Positions 33,848-41,769 are shown, counted from the stretch's first letter. The stretch: 63,877 nt of DNA from an uncultured Acetatifactor sp. (GCA_947588705.1 CANPYT010000008.1:1-63877), one strand, 5' to 3'. Program-made: numbers and translations. The notes: generated by a model not told the origin, from the letters alone.

Positions 33848-34936
33848 ATGATTTCAAGCCAAATCATTCAGACCAGTATCGACGAGCTGAAGGCGATCAC
33901 AAAGGTAAATTTGTGTGTATATGACCTGGCGGGAACAGTGGTGGCGTCCACTACGAACCAGGCCACGATCTCCGAGGAGCTGATCAGCGGGTTTGCGGCG
34001 TCTCCGGCGGACAGCCAGGTAATTGGGGCCTATCATCTCCTTAAGATCCTGGATGAAGGGGAGCTGCTGTTCGTGCTGGTGGCCAAGGGCAAGGGCGAAG
34101 ACGCCTATATGGTTGGCAAGATCGCGGTTTGCCAGCTGCAGAATCTTGCTATTGCCTATAAGGAGCGTTTTGACAAAAACAATTTTTTTCAAAACCTGTT
34201 GCTGGACAATCTTTTGCTGGTGGACATTTACAACAGGGCCAAAAAGCTTCACATCGAAGTCTCCGTGCCAAGGGCTGTTTTTTTAGTAGAGACAAAGATG
34301 GAGAAGGACGGGATCGTGACAGAGCTATTAAAAGGGATGTTTTCTCCACAGACGGGCGACTATATCACCGCGGTGGATGAGAGAAGCGTCATACTGCTTA
34401 AGACTCTGGAGGCTGAAAGCACTCACGAGGATATGATGGCGATCGCGGAAACTATCGTGGCCATGATGAACAGTGAAGCCATGATGAATGTGAGGGTCTC
34501 CTTCGGCACAGTTGTCCAGGAACTGAAAGACGTTTCAAAATCCTATAAAGAGGCAAAGATGGCGCTGGACGTGGGCAAGATCTTTTATGCGGAAAAAAAT
34601 ATTGCCGCCTACAGTACCCTTGGGATCGGACGCCTGATCTATCAGCTGCCGGTAAGCCTCTGCAAGCTTTTTATAGAAGAAATCTTCGGGGAGAATATCC
34701 CCAGCGATCTGGATGAGGAGACGCTGAACACGATCAATAAATTCTTTGACAACAACCTGAACGTGTCGGAAACTTCCCGGCAGCTCTTTGTGCATAGGAA
34801 CACGCTGGTATACCGGATCGAAAAGATCTATAAGAGCACGGGACTTGACCTTCGCAATTTTGATGACGCGCTGACGTTCAAGATCGCCCTGATGGTAGTC
34901 AATTACATGAAATATCTGGACAATCTGGATTATTGA
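33848..34936 (+). CDS. CdaR/PucR-type transcriptional regulator
   Basis: This 362-residue protein has an N-terminal sensory region (about 1-140, similar in layout to CdaR sugar-diacid domains), a middle GGDEF-like degenerate region and a C-terminal PucR helix-turn-helix (about 295-355: NVSETSRQLFVHRNTLVYRIEKI). Family members control sugar or sugar-acid use genes. It lies 70 bases after the shared sugar ATPase, which suggests it controls uptake genes, possibly including that ATPase; this is inferred. Confidence 0.8.
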   Translation: MISSQIIQTSIDELKAITKVNLCVYDLAGTVVASTTNQATISEELISGFAASPADSQVIGAYHLLKILDEGELLFVLVAKGKGEDAYMVGKIAVCQLQNLAIAYKERFDKNNFFQNLLLDNLLLVDIYNRAKKLHIEVSVPRAVFLVETKMEKDGIVTELLKGMFSPQTGDYITAVDERSVILLKTLEAESTHEDMMAIAETIVAMMNSEAMMNVRVSFGTVVQELKDVSKSYKEAKMALDVGKIFYAEKNIAAYSTLGIGRLIYQLPVSLCKLFIEEIFGENIPSDLDEETLNTINKFFDNNLNVSETSRQLFVHRNTLVYRIEKIYKSTGLDLRNFDDALTFKIALMVVNYMKYLDNLDY

Positions 34937-34951
34937 GGAATCTTAAGACAA

Positions 34952-35045
34952 CCCTCTGAATATATTGGACTATACAGATTAACTCCGAGAAATCCCGGTG
35001 AAACCGGAGGAGTGGCTTATTCCAATAGATTCGGAGGGCTTTTTT
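34952..35045 (+). promoter_or_regulatory. Large leader hairpin sequestering the ribosome binding site of the next gene
   Basis: CCCTCTGAATATATTGGA (34952-34969) pairs with TCCAATAGATTCGGAGGG (35021-35038), 18 positions with one G-T pair and one mismatch. Inside, ACTCC/GGAGT and CCGGT/ACCGG form further helices. The 3' arm ends in GGAGGG, the only ribosome binding site for ATG 35046, and is followed by CTTTTTT. The fold could therefore terminate the upstream transcript and block translation of the next gene. Confidence 0.75.
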
Positions 35046-36095
35046 ATGTTATATGATAGAAAAATAAGATATTTGGATTATTGTGAGGATGGGGAACGGA
35101 TAAAGAATGCCGGGTTTGCCAAGCTGGAAGTGCGGCAGGATGTCCTGTGGCTGGAATTAAATGTGCGGGGATTGCATCCCACGGACTCTTTTGTCCAGGA
35201 TGTGATCCTGTCAGACGGAGACAGCGAAGGAGTTATAGGGCAGATCGCGATTCAGGAAGGATGCGGCAGCTATAAATGTTCCTGTCAGGCGGAGCCGAGC
35301 GTAGGGGCTTCCGGGATCTCCTACAAAAAGCTGAGTAAGATCCGGATACCGGCGGGAGGAAACAGGGAGCTCAGATGTCTTCTGGACAAAAATTCCAGGA
35401 GGAAAGTGATAGATCCGGAAAAGCCAATACCCGAGGTGACGTCAGGCAGGGAGGCTGTGCGGCCTGTATCGGAGGCGCCTGCCGATGTCCAGGCTTTATC
35501 GTCCGTACCGCAGCGGGGGATCGCCGTATCGGAAAAGGAGGAGCTTCTCCCGGAACTGAAATCGGATTCTGTACCTGGCGCAGATACCTCCCGTGAAACG
35601 GCTGAATTGCAGGTAACGTCACAGGCACAGGTGAATACAGACAGCGAGGACACGGAGGAAGGCAGGAAGGACGAGGACAGCACAGGCGGCACAGGCGGCG
35701 AGAACAAGGAGGACGGCATGGACAGCCGGAAGATGGTGAAGCTTCTGGAGGACAAATGGCAGCAGCTGGACGCGATTTACCCGCATATCAATCCTTTTCA
35801 GGATGAGCGGGAATATCTGTCTCTGAGCCCGGCGGATTTTGTGCTCTTTCCCGCGAAATATTACCGGGCTGCAAACAACAGCTTCTTATTGCACGGTTAT
35901 TTTAACTATAAGCACCTGATCCTGGCAAGGGTGGAACACAGGGGAGAATTTTTTTATTACCTGGGAGTACCCGGAAACTATTACGACAGGGAAAAGCAGG
36001 TGGCGATAATGTTTGGCTTTGAAAGCTTTGAATGCGCTGTGGAACCGGCAAAAACAGGAGATTTTGGATATTACCTGATGAGGGTGGAGCTATGA
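35046..36095 (+). CDS. Hypothetical protein with conserved C-terminal domain (DUF6128-like)
   Basis: This 349-residue protein has an N-terminal beta-rich domain (about 1-115, MLYDRKIRYLDYCEDG...), a disordered Glu/Ser/Pro-rich linker (about 120-235), and a conserved C-terminal domain (about 235-349). The last contains a helix KMVKLLEDKWQQLDAIYPHINPF and strands around LLHGYFNYKHLILAR and YYLGVPGNYYDREKQVAIMFGF. From memory this layout occurs in Lachnospiraceae proteins annotated as DUF6128; function unknown. No signal peptide or membrane segment is seen. ATG 35046 is fixed by the GGAGGG eight bases upstream, which lies in a hairpin. Confidence 0.7.
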   Translation: MLYDRKIRYLDYCEDGERIKNAGFAKLEVRQDVLWLELNVRGLHPTDSFVQDVILSDGDSEGVIGQIAIQEGCGSYKCSCQAEPSVGASGISYKKLSKIRIPAGGNRELRCLLDKNSRRKVIDPEKPIPEVTSGREAVRPVSEAPADVQALSSVPQRGIAVSEKEELLPELKSDSVPGADTSRETAELQVTSQAQVNTDSEDTEEGRKDEDSTGGTGGENKEDGMDSRKMVKLLEDKWQQLDAIYPHINPFQDEREYLSLSPADFVLFPAKYYRAANNSFLLHGYFNYKHLILARVEHRGEFFYYLGVPGNYYDREKQVAIMFGFESFECAVEPAKTGDFGYYLMRVEL

Positions 36096-36117
36096 GCGGG
36101 GCTATGGCCGCGGTTTG

Positions 36118-37041
36118 TCAGATCCCCTGGCAGTCAAAGGGAGGGATAAAGCTTTCTTCGGCGGTTTCGCCCTCCTGGTAAAAGCCCTGCTCAATGCCGA
36201 TTTTTTCTGCGAAGGCGAGAATTTTCCCGTATTCCTCCGGCGTGACCCTGCGATTCAGCTCTGGGGGGAGACAGGCTTCCGGCAGGGGAGTATATTGGTT
36301 CATAATGCTGATATATATTTGGTCATGGTAAGTTTCGTGGAGATATCGGAGGATCTGTTTGGAATCTCTTGCCTGGCCGGGAAGGAGAAGATGGCGGACG
36401 ATCACGCCGGATCTCATCAGCCCGGTATCCGGGTCCAAAACCACAGGCCCTGTCTGGCGGACCATTTCTCCTATGGCGGCGGCAGCTTTGTCAAAGTAGT
36501 CCGGCGCGTTGGAATAGCGGGAGGACAATTCCGGGGAACGATATTTTAAATCCGGCAGATAAATGTCTACCAGGCCCTCCAGAAGGCTCAGAGAGGATAC
36601 TTCCTCGTAACTGCCGGTATTGTAAACCACGGGCAGCGTCAGCCCCCGGCGCCGGGATAATTCCAGGCTGTACGCAATCTGCGGAAGAAAATGGCCCGCT
36701 GTCACCAGGTTGATATTGGCGGCATTTTTCTCCTGAAGTTCAAGAAAAATTTCGGAAAGGCGTTCCGGGGTTACCGGGCGGCCCACCGTTCCAAGGGCAA
36801 TATTTCGATTCTGACAGAAAACGCAGCGCAGGGCACAGCCGGAGAAAAAGACAGTGCCGGATCCCTGGACGCCGGAAATACAAGGCTCTTCCCAATAGTG
36901 TAAGGCGGCGCGCGCCGCGCGGATATGGGCTGTCTGGCCGCAGTAACCTACGGCTCCCGCATTACGGTTTGCGTGACATCGCCTCGGACACAGAGTACAG
37001 TCTTCCATTCGTTTATCTATCTCTTCCGCCGTGATTTCCAT
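36118..37041 (-). CDS. Radical SAM protein, pyruvate-formate-lyase-activase-like
   Basis: This 307-residue protein has the radical SAM cluster motif CALRCVFCQN and a preceding N-terminal Cys cluster (CTLCPRRC...GYCG) for an extra Fe-S site. Such PflA-like single-gene proteins (AmmeMemoRadiSam-related) have no proven substrate. GGAGG lies five bases before its ATG at 37041. It converges with the unknown gene upstream; only 22 bases separate the stops. Confidence 0.82.
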   Translation of the reverse strand: MEITAEEIDKRMEDCTLCPRRCHANRNAGAVGYCGQTAHIRAARAALHYWEEPCISGVQGSGTVFFSGCALRCVFCQNRNIALGTVGRPVTPERLSEIFLELQEKNAANINLVTAGHFLPQIAYSLELSRRRGLTLPVVYNTGSYEEVSSLSLLEGLVDIYLPDLKYRSPELSSRYSNAPDYFDKAAAAIGEMVRQTGPVVLDPDTGLMRSGVIVRHLLLPGQARDSKQILRYLHETYHDQIYISIMNQYTPLPEACLPPELNRRVTPEEYGKILAFAEKIGIEQGFYQEGETAEESFIPPFDCQGI

Positions 37042-37103
37042 GAAAGCCTCCGCAAATTTTTTTATGGCTTATCCGAGCCGGCCTGCCAGGGCATGTGGCC
37101 GTG

Positions 37104-37270
37104 AAAATAAAAACCGTATCTCCCAGAGGAAATACAACTCCATCCGGCTTCCTTGCGGCACATAGAAGTTTCTGTTTAGTGCTGCTTTGTTCCCAACCTG
37201 ACACGGTTCACAGATCTCTATTGCGCAAGACCGAATTTCACTATTGTATTTCGCTCAGAAAGATACGGCT
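37104..37270 (-). ncRNA. ffs: Signal recognition particle RNA (short form)
   Basis: On the minus strand the conserved domain IV reads GUGUCAGGUUGGGAACAAAG then CAGCAC, with a GGAA tetraloop and the asymmetric loop bound by Ffh. Flanking helices form in order: CUGUG/CAGAA-like, AUAGA/UCUAU, CUUGCG/CGCAAG, UUCGG/CCGGA, AAAUACAA/UUGUAUUU and a closing stem GCCGUAUCU/AGAUACGG, followed by a U-rich run. The 5' end fits a TTGACA-17-TACACT promoter. The length of about 165 bases is shorter than the Bacillus form with its Alu domain. Confidence 0.88.
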
Positions 37271-37275
37271 TTTTT

Positions 37276-37304
37276 AGTGTAGCGGTTTCCGGGAGTTTTG
37301 TCAA
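37276..37304 (-). promoter_or_regulatory. Strong promoter of the SRP RNA
   Basis: On the minus strand TTGACA (37304-37299) and TACACT (37281-37276) are 17 bases apart, which places the transcript start near 37269, exactly at the closing stem of the RNA. Confidence 0.88.
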
Positions 37305-37371
37305 GGGCTGAAATGTTACTTTTCTTGACAGTTACTTTCACATTGAAGTTTTGTTTTTTTAAAATGACATA

Positions 37372-37401
37372 TTGACAAAGCATATTATGCTGTGATATTA
37401 T
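37372..37401 (+). promoter_or_regulatory. Promoter of the small secreted-protein gene
   Basis: TTGACA and TATTAT are separated by 18 bases. Downstream, AGACTA-TTTATT-TAGTCT (37418-37435) is a perfect inverted repeat in the leader and may be an operator. Confidence 0.65.
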
Positions 37402-37457
37402 ATTTTCAAAATAAAAAAGACTATTTATTTAGTCTATCTAAAGGAGGAACAAAATCT

Positions 37458-37798
37458 ATGAAAAAAGAATTGTAAAGAAAATTTTGGTGCCTAGTTTTGT
37501 ACTCACAATTTTAATGTGTAGTTCAATGCTTGCCTACGCGGCTGAAGCTCATCCTGATGGAGTGAACCATACGCATTATTTTACAGAGCCTACTCATGTG
37601 GGTACAAAAACGGAGGATGGTGGAAAATGTCGTTATGTGTGGGGTTATGATGTTAATAGAATGCCTATATATCATAATGATTGCAATAAAACAAACATAG
37701 TTTGGACATATGTTTATAAATGTAATAGCTGTGAAACTTATCAGGGAAATACATGGGATAAAATTGTATATGTAAAGCTTAGTATTAATCATGACTAA
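37458..37798 (+). pseudogene. Small secreted protein gene with a one-base frameshift in an A-tract
   Basis: AAGGAGG precedes ATG 37458, but the frame stops after five codons (MKKEL). Adding one A to the six-A tract at 37461-37466 would give MKKRIVKKILVPSFVLTILM and onward, a typical signal peptide ending in AYA before AEAHPDG. The remaining frame runs open to 37798 and encodes about 80 mature residues with two Cys pairs (KCRY, NDC, YKCNSC) and many Tyr/Asn/His. No family is recognised. It may be a decayed gene, a phase-variable gene, a transcriptional-slippage gene or a sequencing error. The region is strikingly AT-rich, as for transferred DNA. A terminator follows at 37871. Confidence 0.6.
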
Positions 37799-37870
37799 AT
37801 AGTTAAATAATACAGAAACTTATGCTGGAACATACGCAGGAAATCTGCATTACCAGTGATCGGCATACGG

Positions 37871-37905
37871 GGGCTGAACAGTTACAGATTCGGCCCTCGA
37901 TTTTC
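37871..37905 (+). terminator. Intrinsic terminator after the small secreted-protein gene
   Basis: GGGCTGAA-CAGTTACAGA-TTCGGCCC, eight pairs including one G-T, is followed by TCGATTTTC. The stem contains the GCTGAACAGTTAC motif also seen in the dispersed repeat. Confidence 0.7.
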
Positions 37906-37960
37906 TATGGCCAGACTGATTCTTTGAAATAGAAAGTAAGAAACGTAAAGGAGCAGGATC

Positions 37961-40330
37961 ATGAAAAAACTCAGGAACGATGCGACAGACAGTATCCGGG
38001 GCCTGTCCCGTAGGGATATAACACGAAGACTATGCTGTATTTTTGCCGCAGCCCTGCTTGCGGGATCGGCCTGCGGATGCGGGGTTTTTAGGGGAGCCGG
38101 AACGGACGGTTCAGAAATTCCAGGGAACGGAAGAGATTATAGGGCTGAGATCGAAGCGCTGAAAGATGCGGGAGAAAAAGAGAACCGATTAGATGCGTAT
38201 GCGGCATCTCTCAATGTATCTCTTTCGATGGATGCCCCGGGAGAGTCCGCTGCAGGGAGGAGAGAATCTTTTTTCCTGGGGGCGTCTGCAGCCTATTGTT
38301 TTGGAAGACAGAATGGCGCCGGAGACAGCTGGAGTAAGCTTGCCTGTGCGATGGGAACGGGAGAAAAAGTGCAGGAGCTTCTTGACCAGGAGGCATGGAG
38401 CGCTGTCCGGGATGTGGGGGCGGTTTACGGCTCGGATCATTACCTTACCATAGAAACCAGATATTTGGAGAGCGAAGAAGATCCCCAGCTCTTTTTTGCG
38501 GAGAGGGATGAGAAGAACAACAAGCTCCGGGAGATTCCGCTGGAGCTCCCGGAAACGGCGGATGCGGACGGGATGCTCAGGTCTATCCGGTATTTTGCCA
38601 TGGACGGTTTGGGAAGGCTGCACCTGATCCGTGCCACGGAGGATGGATGGCTGTACTGGATCCTTTCGGAGGAAGGTGAGCTGCTTGCGGAGGATACCGT
38701 AAACAAAGAAGATATTCTTGGACTGGCATCTGTAAATGACAGTGATATTGCTTTTTGGACGGGATCAGAGACGGAATGGGAGATATGGAAGAGAGGGGAA
38801 GACTCTGCCATTGAATCCGAACTGCGATATCTGGATCCTGAGACGGGAAGACAAGAGAAACTGGGAGCCCTGCAGGAAGGCGTTTACTGTTGGTCGCTTC
38901 TTGACGAAAACAGGATGCTGTATGCTGACCGGGAAGGCGTATTCCTGCGCGATATCTCCGAAGCCGACCCGGAACCCCTTTATCTGTGGCTGAATCACCG
39001 TATCGCTGTCGAGGAAGTGTACGATCTGCAGGCGGAAGGAACGGATGAGATCCGGTTGTTGTATAAGGATGGGGAAGACGGCTGTGTCCATTATCTCAGC
39101 CTCGAGCCTTCCGAGGGGGAGCCGGATGTCTGTGAGATCACGATCGCGATATCTCCCGCCAGGAACGATCTTCTGGTTCAGGCCGTAATGCGGTTTAACA
39201 GGGAGTATCCCGGCTGTCATATCAAGATCAGGAATGATTATGAGGAGACAGCCCTGCTGACGGAGCTGACCGCGGGGAAAGGCCCTGTGCTGGTGGATAC
39301 GGAGTTGACCGGATTCGCGGATCAGAAGGAACTTTGGGAGCAGCTGGATCCCTTTGTGAAACAGATGGGGTTCACGGAGGTGCTGTGGCCGGCGGTGCAG
39401 GAGGCGGGGAAGATAGACGGCGCTTTTTATGGAATACCCATGACCTGCAATATGTGGACTCTGGGCACTTTGGATCCGGACATTGAGGACTGGAATTACG
39501 ATACTTTTCTGCAGCTCATTGAGCAGGCTGCGGAAAGCAGGCCGGGTTTTGAAGGGGTCTTTAATTCCTATGAAGGTTATGGAACGCGTTTTATCCTGGA
39601 TTTTTTCATACACAGTGTGGAGGACAGCTATTTCTGGGACATTGAGAAGGGAACGACGGATTTTGACAGCGAAAAGTTCCGCAGCTTGTTAAAGATCGCG
39701 AAAGAATATGTGGAGGATAAAGGAAATATCGGCTATGACCGTGATAAACTGATAGAGGGAAAGTTGTTTTGCTATGAGTTTCAGTTTTATAAGGCGAATT
39801 TATATATAATGGAAAAGGCCACTTTTGACGGGAAAATGCGATATATCGGTTATCCCACCCGCAGCGGCGCGGTAAACGATCTGTGGGTAAACGATCTTCT
39901 TGCCGTGCGCAAAACGGCATCCGATGAGGAGAAACTGATAGCGCTGGCCTTCCTTGACTTTTGTGTATCCCATGATCTGCAGAAAAGCATTACCCGTGAA
40001 ACCGACGTGGCAAACATGGCGATGAGTGTGCGGAAAGATTTGTTGGAAGAACAGATTGCGGATCTGAAAGAGTCTTTGAAAGAATTTACCCAGAGCGTGA
40101 TAATCGATGGCCGTGATGTCCCGATCCTGGATTATACCGATCCGGAACAGGACAGCAGGGAAATAATGGAACTGTTTGAAAACGCGGAACCGAGGGGCGG
40201 GCTTCCCGGGGAACTTCGTAAGATCCTGGAGGGCGAGCTGGAACAGTATTTTTCCGGCGCCATCACAGAGGATATGCTGATCGACCACCTGGAGAACCGT
40301 GTGGGATTGTACCTGGATGAGAGAAAATAA
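37961..40330 (+). CDS. Large lipoprotein: sensor-like N-terminal region fused to a type 1 solute-binding domain
   Basis: This 789-residue protein begins with a basic segment and a hydrophobic export signal ending in LLAGSACGCG, a plausible though imperfect lipobox. Residues of about 60-390 contain repeated strand patterns (DGMLRSIRYFAMDGLGRLHLIRATEDG..., SDIAFWTGSE, RMLYADREGVFLRD) that suggest a beta-propeller. From about 390 a family 1 solute-binding domain follows (EITIAISPARNDLLVQAVMRFNREYPG..., ...EAGKIDGAFYGIPMTCNMWTLG). No permease or ATPase is adjacent, so it may act as a sensor or feed a distant transporter; both are inferred. Confidence 0.78.
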   Translation: MKKLRNDATDSIRGLSRRDITRRLCCIFAAALLAGSACGCGVFRGAGTDGSEIPGNGRDYRAEIEALKDAGEKENRLDAYAASLNVSLSMDAPGESAAGRRESFFLGASAAYCFGRQNGAGDSWSKLACAMGTGEKVQELLDQEAWSAVRDVGAVYGSDHYLTIETRYLESEEDPQLFFAERDEKNNKLREIPLELPETADADGMLRSIRYFAMDGLGRLHLIRATEDGWLYWILSEEGELLAEDTVNKEDILGLASVNDSDIAFWTGSETEWEIWKRGEDSAIESELRYLDPETGRQEKLGALQEGVYCWSLLDENRMLYADREGVFLRDISEADPEPLYLWLNHRIAVEEVYDLQAEGTDEIRLLYKDGEDGCVHYLSLEPSEGEPDVCEITIAISPARNDLLVQAVMRFNREYPGCHIKIRNDYEETALLTELTAGKGPVLVDTELTGFADQKELWEQLDPFVKQMGFTEVLWPAVQEAGKIDGAFYGIPMTCNMWTLGTLDPDIEDWNYDTFLQLIEQAAESRPGFEGVFNSYEGYGTRFILDFFIHSVEDSYFWDIEKGTTDFDSEKFRSLLKIAKEYVEDKGNIGYDRDKLIEGKLFCYEFQFYKANLYIMEKATFDGKMRYIGYPTRSGAVNDLWVNDLLAVRKTASDEEKLIALAFLDFCVSHDLQKSITRETDVANMAMSVRKDLLEEQIADLKESLKEFTQSVIIDGRDVPILDYTDPEQDSREIMELFENAEPRGGLPGELRKILEGELEQYFSGAITEDMLIDHLENRVGLYLDERK

Positions 40331-40333
40331 AAA

Positions 40334-40351
40334 AGCCGGGATCATCCGGCT
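40334..40351 (-). terminator. Hairpin after the lipoprotein gene, T-run only on the minus strand
   Basis: AGCCGG-GATCAT-CCGGCT is preceded on the plus strand by AAAATAAAAAA, so it looks like a terminator for minus-strand transcripts (for example tadA read-through) rather than for the gene ending here. Confidence 0.45.
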
Positions 40352-40400
40352 GAACTGATAAAATAAAAATAAACAGACAGTTGTGGAGCGGCGGAAACCA

Positions 40401-40498
40401 TGATAAACTGAAGATAAGATGTCTTGCAGCTTGCGCCTTGCTGCGCTGCAGGATGGATGCCCTGCGGGACAGCCGCAGGCATTCGGTTTTCAGTTATA
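40401..40498 (+). other. Structured leader element upstream of the flavin reductase gene
   Basis: An outer stem AACTGAA (40406-40412) / TTCAGTT (40489-40495) encloses two hairpins. Hairpin A: CTTGCAGC (40423-40430) with GCTGCAGG (40445-40452). Hairpin B: ATGC-C-CTGCGG (40457-40467) with CCGCAG-GCAT (40473-40482). The three-way junction lies 26-120 bases before the gene's ATG. No known riboswitch class is recognised. Confidence 0.6.
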
Positions 40499-40523
40499 AA
40501 TTATGGGAAAGGGGAAGTATCGT

Positions 40524-41024
40524 ATGAACAAAAACGCATTTCGTCAGTTATCCTATGGAGTTTACGTGGTAAGTACATGGGATAAGGGAAGAGCGACAGG
40601 CTGTACCGCGAACAGCGCCATGCAGATCACGTCGGAGCCCGCAACTATTGCGGTGAGCATCAACCATGACAATTACACCAACCAGTGCATTCAAGACACG
40701 GGAAAGTTTGCCATATCTATTCTAGGAGAGCATTCCAGCCCCGGGATCATCGGAACTTTCGGCTTCAAAAGCGGCCGGGATAGCGATAAATTTGGGGAAG
40801 TGGAACAGACGGTGAAGGGATTCCTGCCCGTGGTGGCGGACGCGTGTGCCTATATTGTGTGTGAAGTGATCGATAAGATGGAGACTTCCACCCACACGGT
40901 CTTCCTGGGAAAGGTGCTGGATGCGGATATGCTGAAAGAGGACGCTCCCATGACTTATGCCTATTATCACAATGTGATCAAGGGAAAGAGCCCCAAGAAC
41001 GCACCCACATATATTGCGGAGTAA
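40524..41024 (+). CDS. Flavin reductase-domain protein
   Basis: This 166-residue protein matches the FMN-binding flavin reductase-like domain: LSYGVYVVSTWD, GCTANSAMQITSEPATIAVSI, FAISILGEHS, GTFGFKSGRDSDKF, HTVFLGKVLDADML. Such small proteins bind FMN and reduce flavin or rubredoxin-type partners. ATG 40524 is preceded by AAGGGGAA. It follows a structured leader and converges with tadA, only eight bases apart. Confidence 0.85.
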   Translation: MNKNAFRQLSYGVYVVSTWDKGRATGCTANSAMQITSEPATIAVSINHDNYTNQCIQDTGKFAISILGEHSSPGIIGTFGFKSGRDSDKFGEVEQTVKGFLPVVADACAYIVCEVIDKMETSTHTVFLGKVLDADMLKEDAPMTYAYYHNVIKGKSPKNAPTYIAE

Positions 41025-41032
41025 AAGAGATC

Positions 41033-41578
41033 CTACGGAAAAGAAGGATCCTGCGTCTGCGGAGAACCGCTTTCGGCGGCAAGCTGCAGGCGCATTTCTT
41101 TTTCCCGGCGGTTCTTTTCGCGCAGTTCCGCAAAAAACTGTTTCAGGAGGCTGCTGCATTCTTCTTCCAGGACTCCCCGTGTAACGGAAACCTGATGGTT
41201 GAACTGAGGCATTTCCAGAATGTTCAGGATGGAACCGGCGCAGCCGGCCTTGGGATTCATACAGCCTATGACTGCCTCGGGGATCCTGGCCTGAACGATG
41301 GCCCCGGCGCACATCTGGCAGGGTTCCAGTGTGACATACAGAGTACACTCTTCCAGCCGCCAGTCTTCGATATGCCTGCTGGCTTTGTTGATGGCCGTGA
41401 TTTCCGCGTGTGCCAGGGTATTCCTGTCCGTATTTCTCCGATTGTAGCCCCGGCCGATGATCTTTCCCTCGTGTACGATGACGCAGCCGATGGGAACTTC
41501 TCCCAGCGTATAAGCCTTTTTAGCCTGTTTCAGGGCTTCGCCCATGTATTTTTCCTGGATGCTTTTTATCGCTGCCAT
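41033..41578 (-). CDS. tadA: tRNA-specific adenosine deaminase
   Basis: This 181-residue zinc deaminase makes inosine at the wobble position of tRNA-Arg. The catalytic HAE and PCQMC motifs are present (AHAEITAIN; TLEPCQMCAGAI). The start at 41578 is preceded on its strand by AAGGAG; the frame extends upstream without support. The C-terminal 30 residues are charged and poorly conserved. In Bacillus tadA lies next to the SRP RNA and dnaX; here the three are spread over 20 kb. Confidence 0.92.
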   Translation of the reverse strand: MAAIKSIQEKYMGEALKQAKKAYTLGEVPIGCVIVHEGKIIGRGYNRRNTDRNTLAHAEITAINKASRHIEDWRLEECTLYVTLEPCQMCAGAIVQARIPEAVIGCMNPKAGCAGSILNILEMPQFNHQVSVTRGVLEEECSSLLKQFFAELREKNRREKEMRLQLAAESGSPQTQDPSFP

Positions 41579-41663
41579 GCCTGTCTCCTTTTTTCTTATC
41601 GTATTCATTTTAACACAGGAGACGGCGGGGCACAACTGCCTTTCCGAAAGACAGGAACGTATC

Positions 41664-41677
41664 GGAAAGCGTTTTCC
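41664..41677 (+). promoter_or_regulatory. LacI-type operator upstream of the regulator gene
   Basis: GGAAAGCGTTTTCC is a near-perfect palindrome centred on CG, typical of LacI-family operators, lying just upstream of the -35 box of the regulator's promoter. It matches the operator before glgP. Confidence 0.75.
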
Positions 41678-41679
41678 TG

Positions 41680-41708
41680 TTGACATTTGCCGATCAGGCG
41701 TTTACTAT
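41680..41708 (+). promoter_or_regulatory. Promoter of the LacI-type regulator gene
   Basis: TTGACA and TACTAT are separated by exactly 17 bases. Confidence 0.8.
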
Positions 41709-41769
41709 ATATCTGGATCTGTGCTTTTGGTCAGGTGGTTATTGAAATTTGCAGGAAGGGGGGCGGCCA

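Noticed and set aside
37104..37270. 6S RNA instead of SRP RNA
   Set aside because: The minus-strand GGAA loop and GUCAGGU...AAGCAGCAC domain are specific for SRP RNA; 6S RNA has no such motif.
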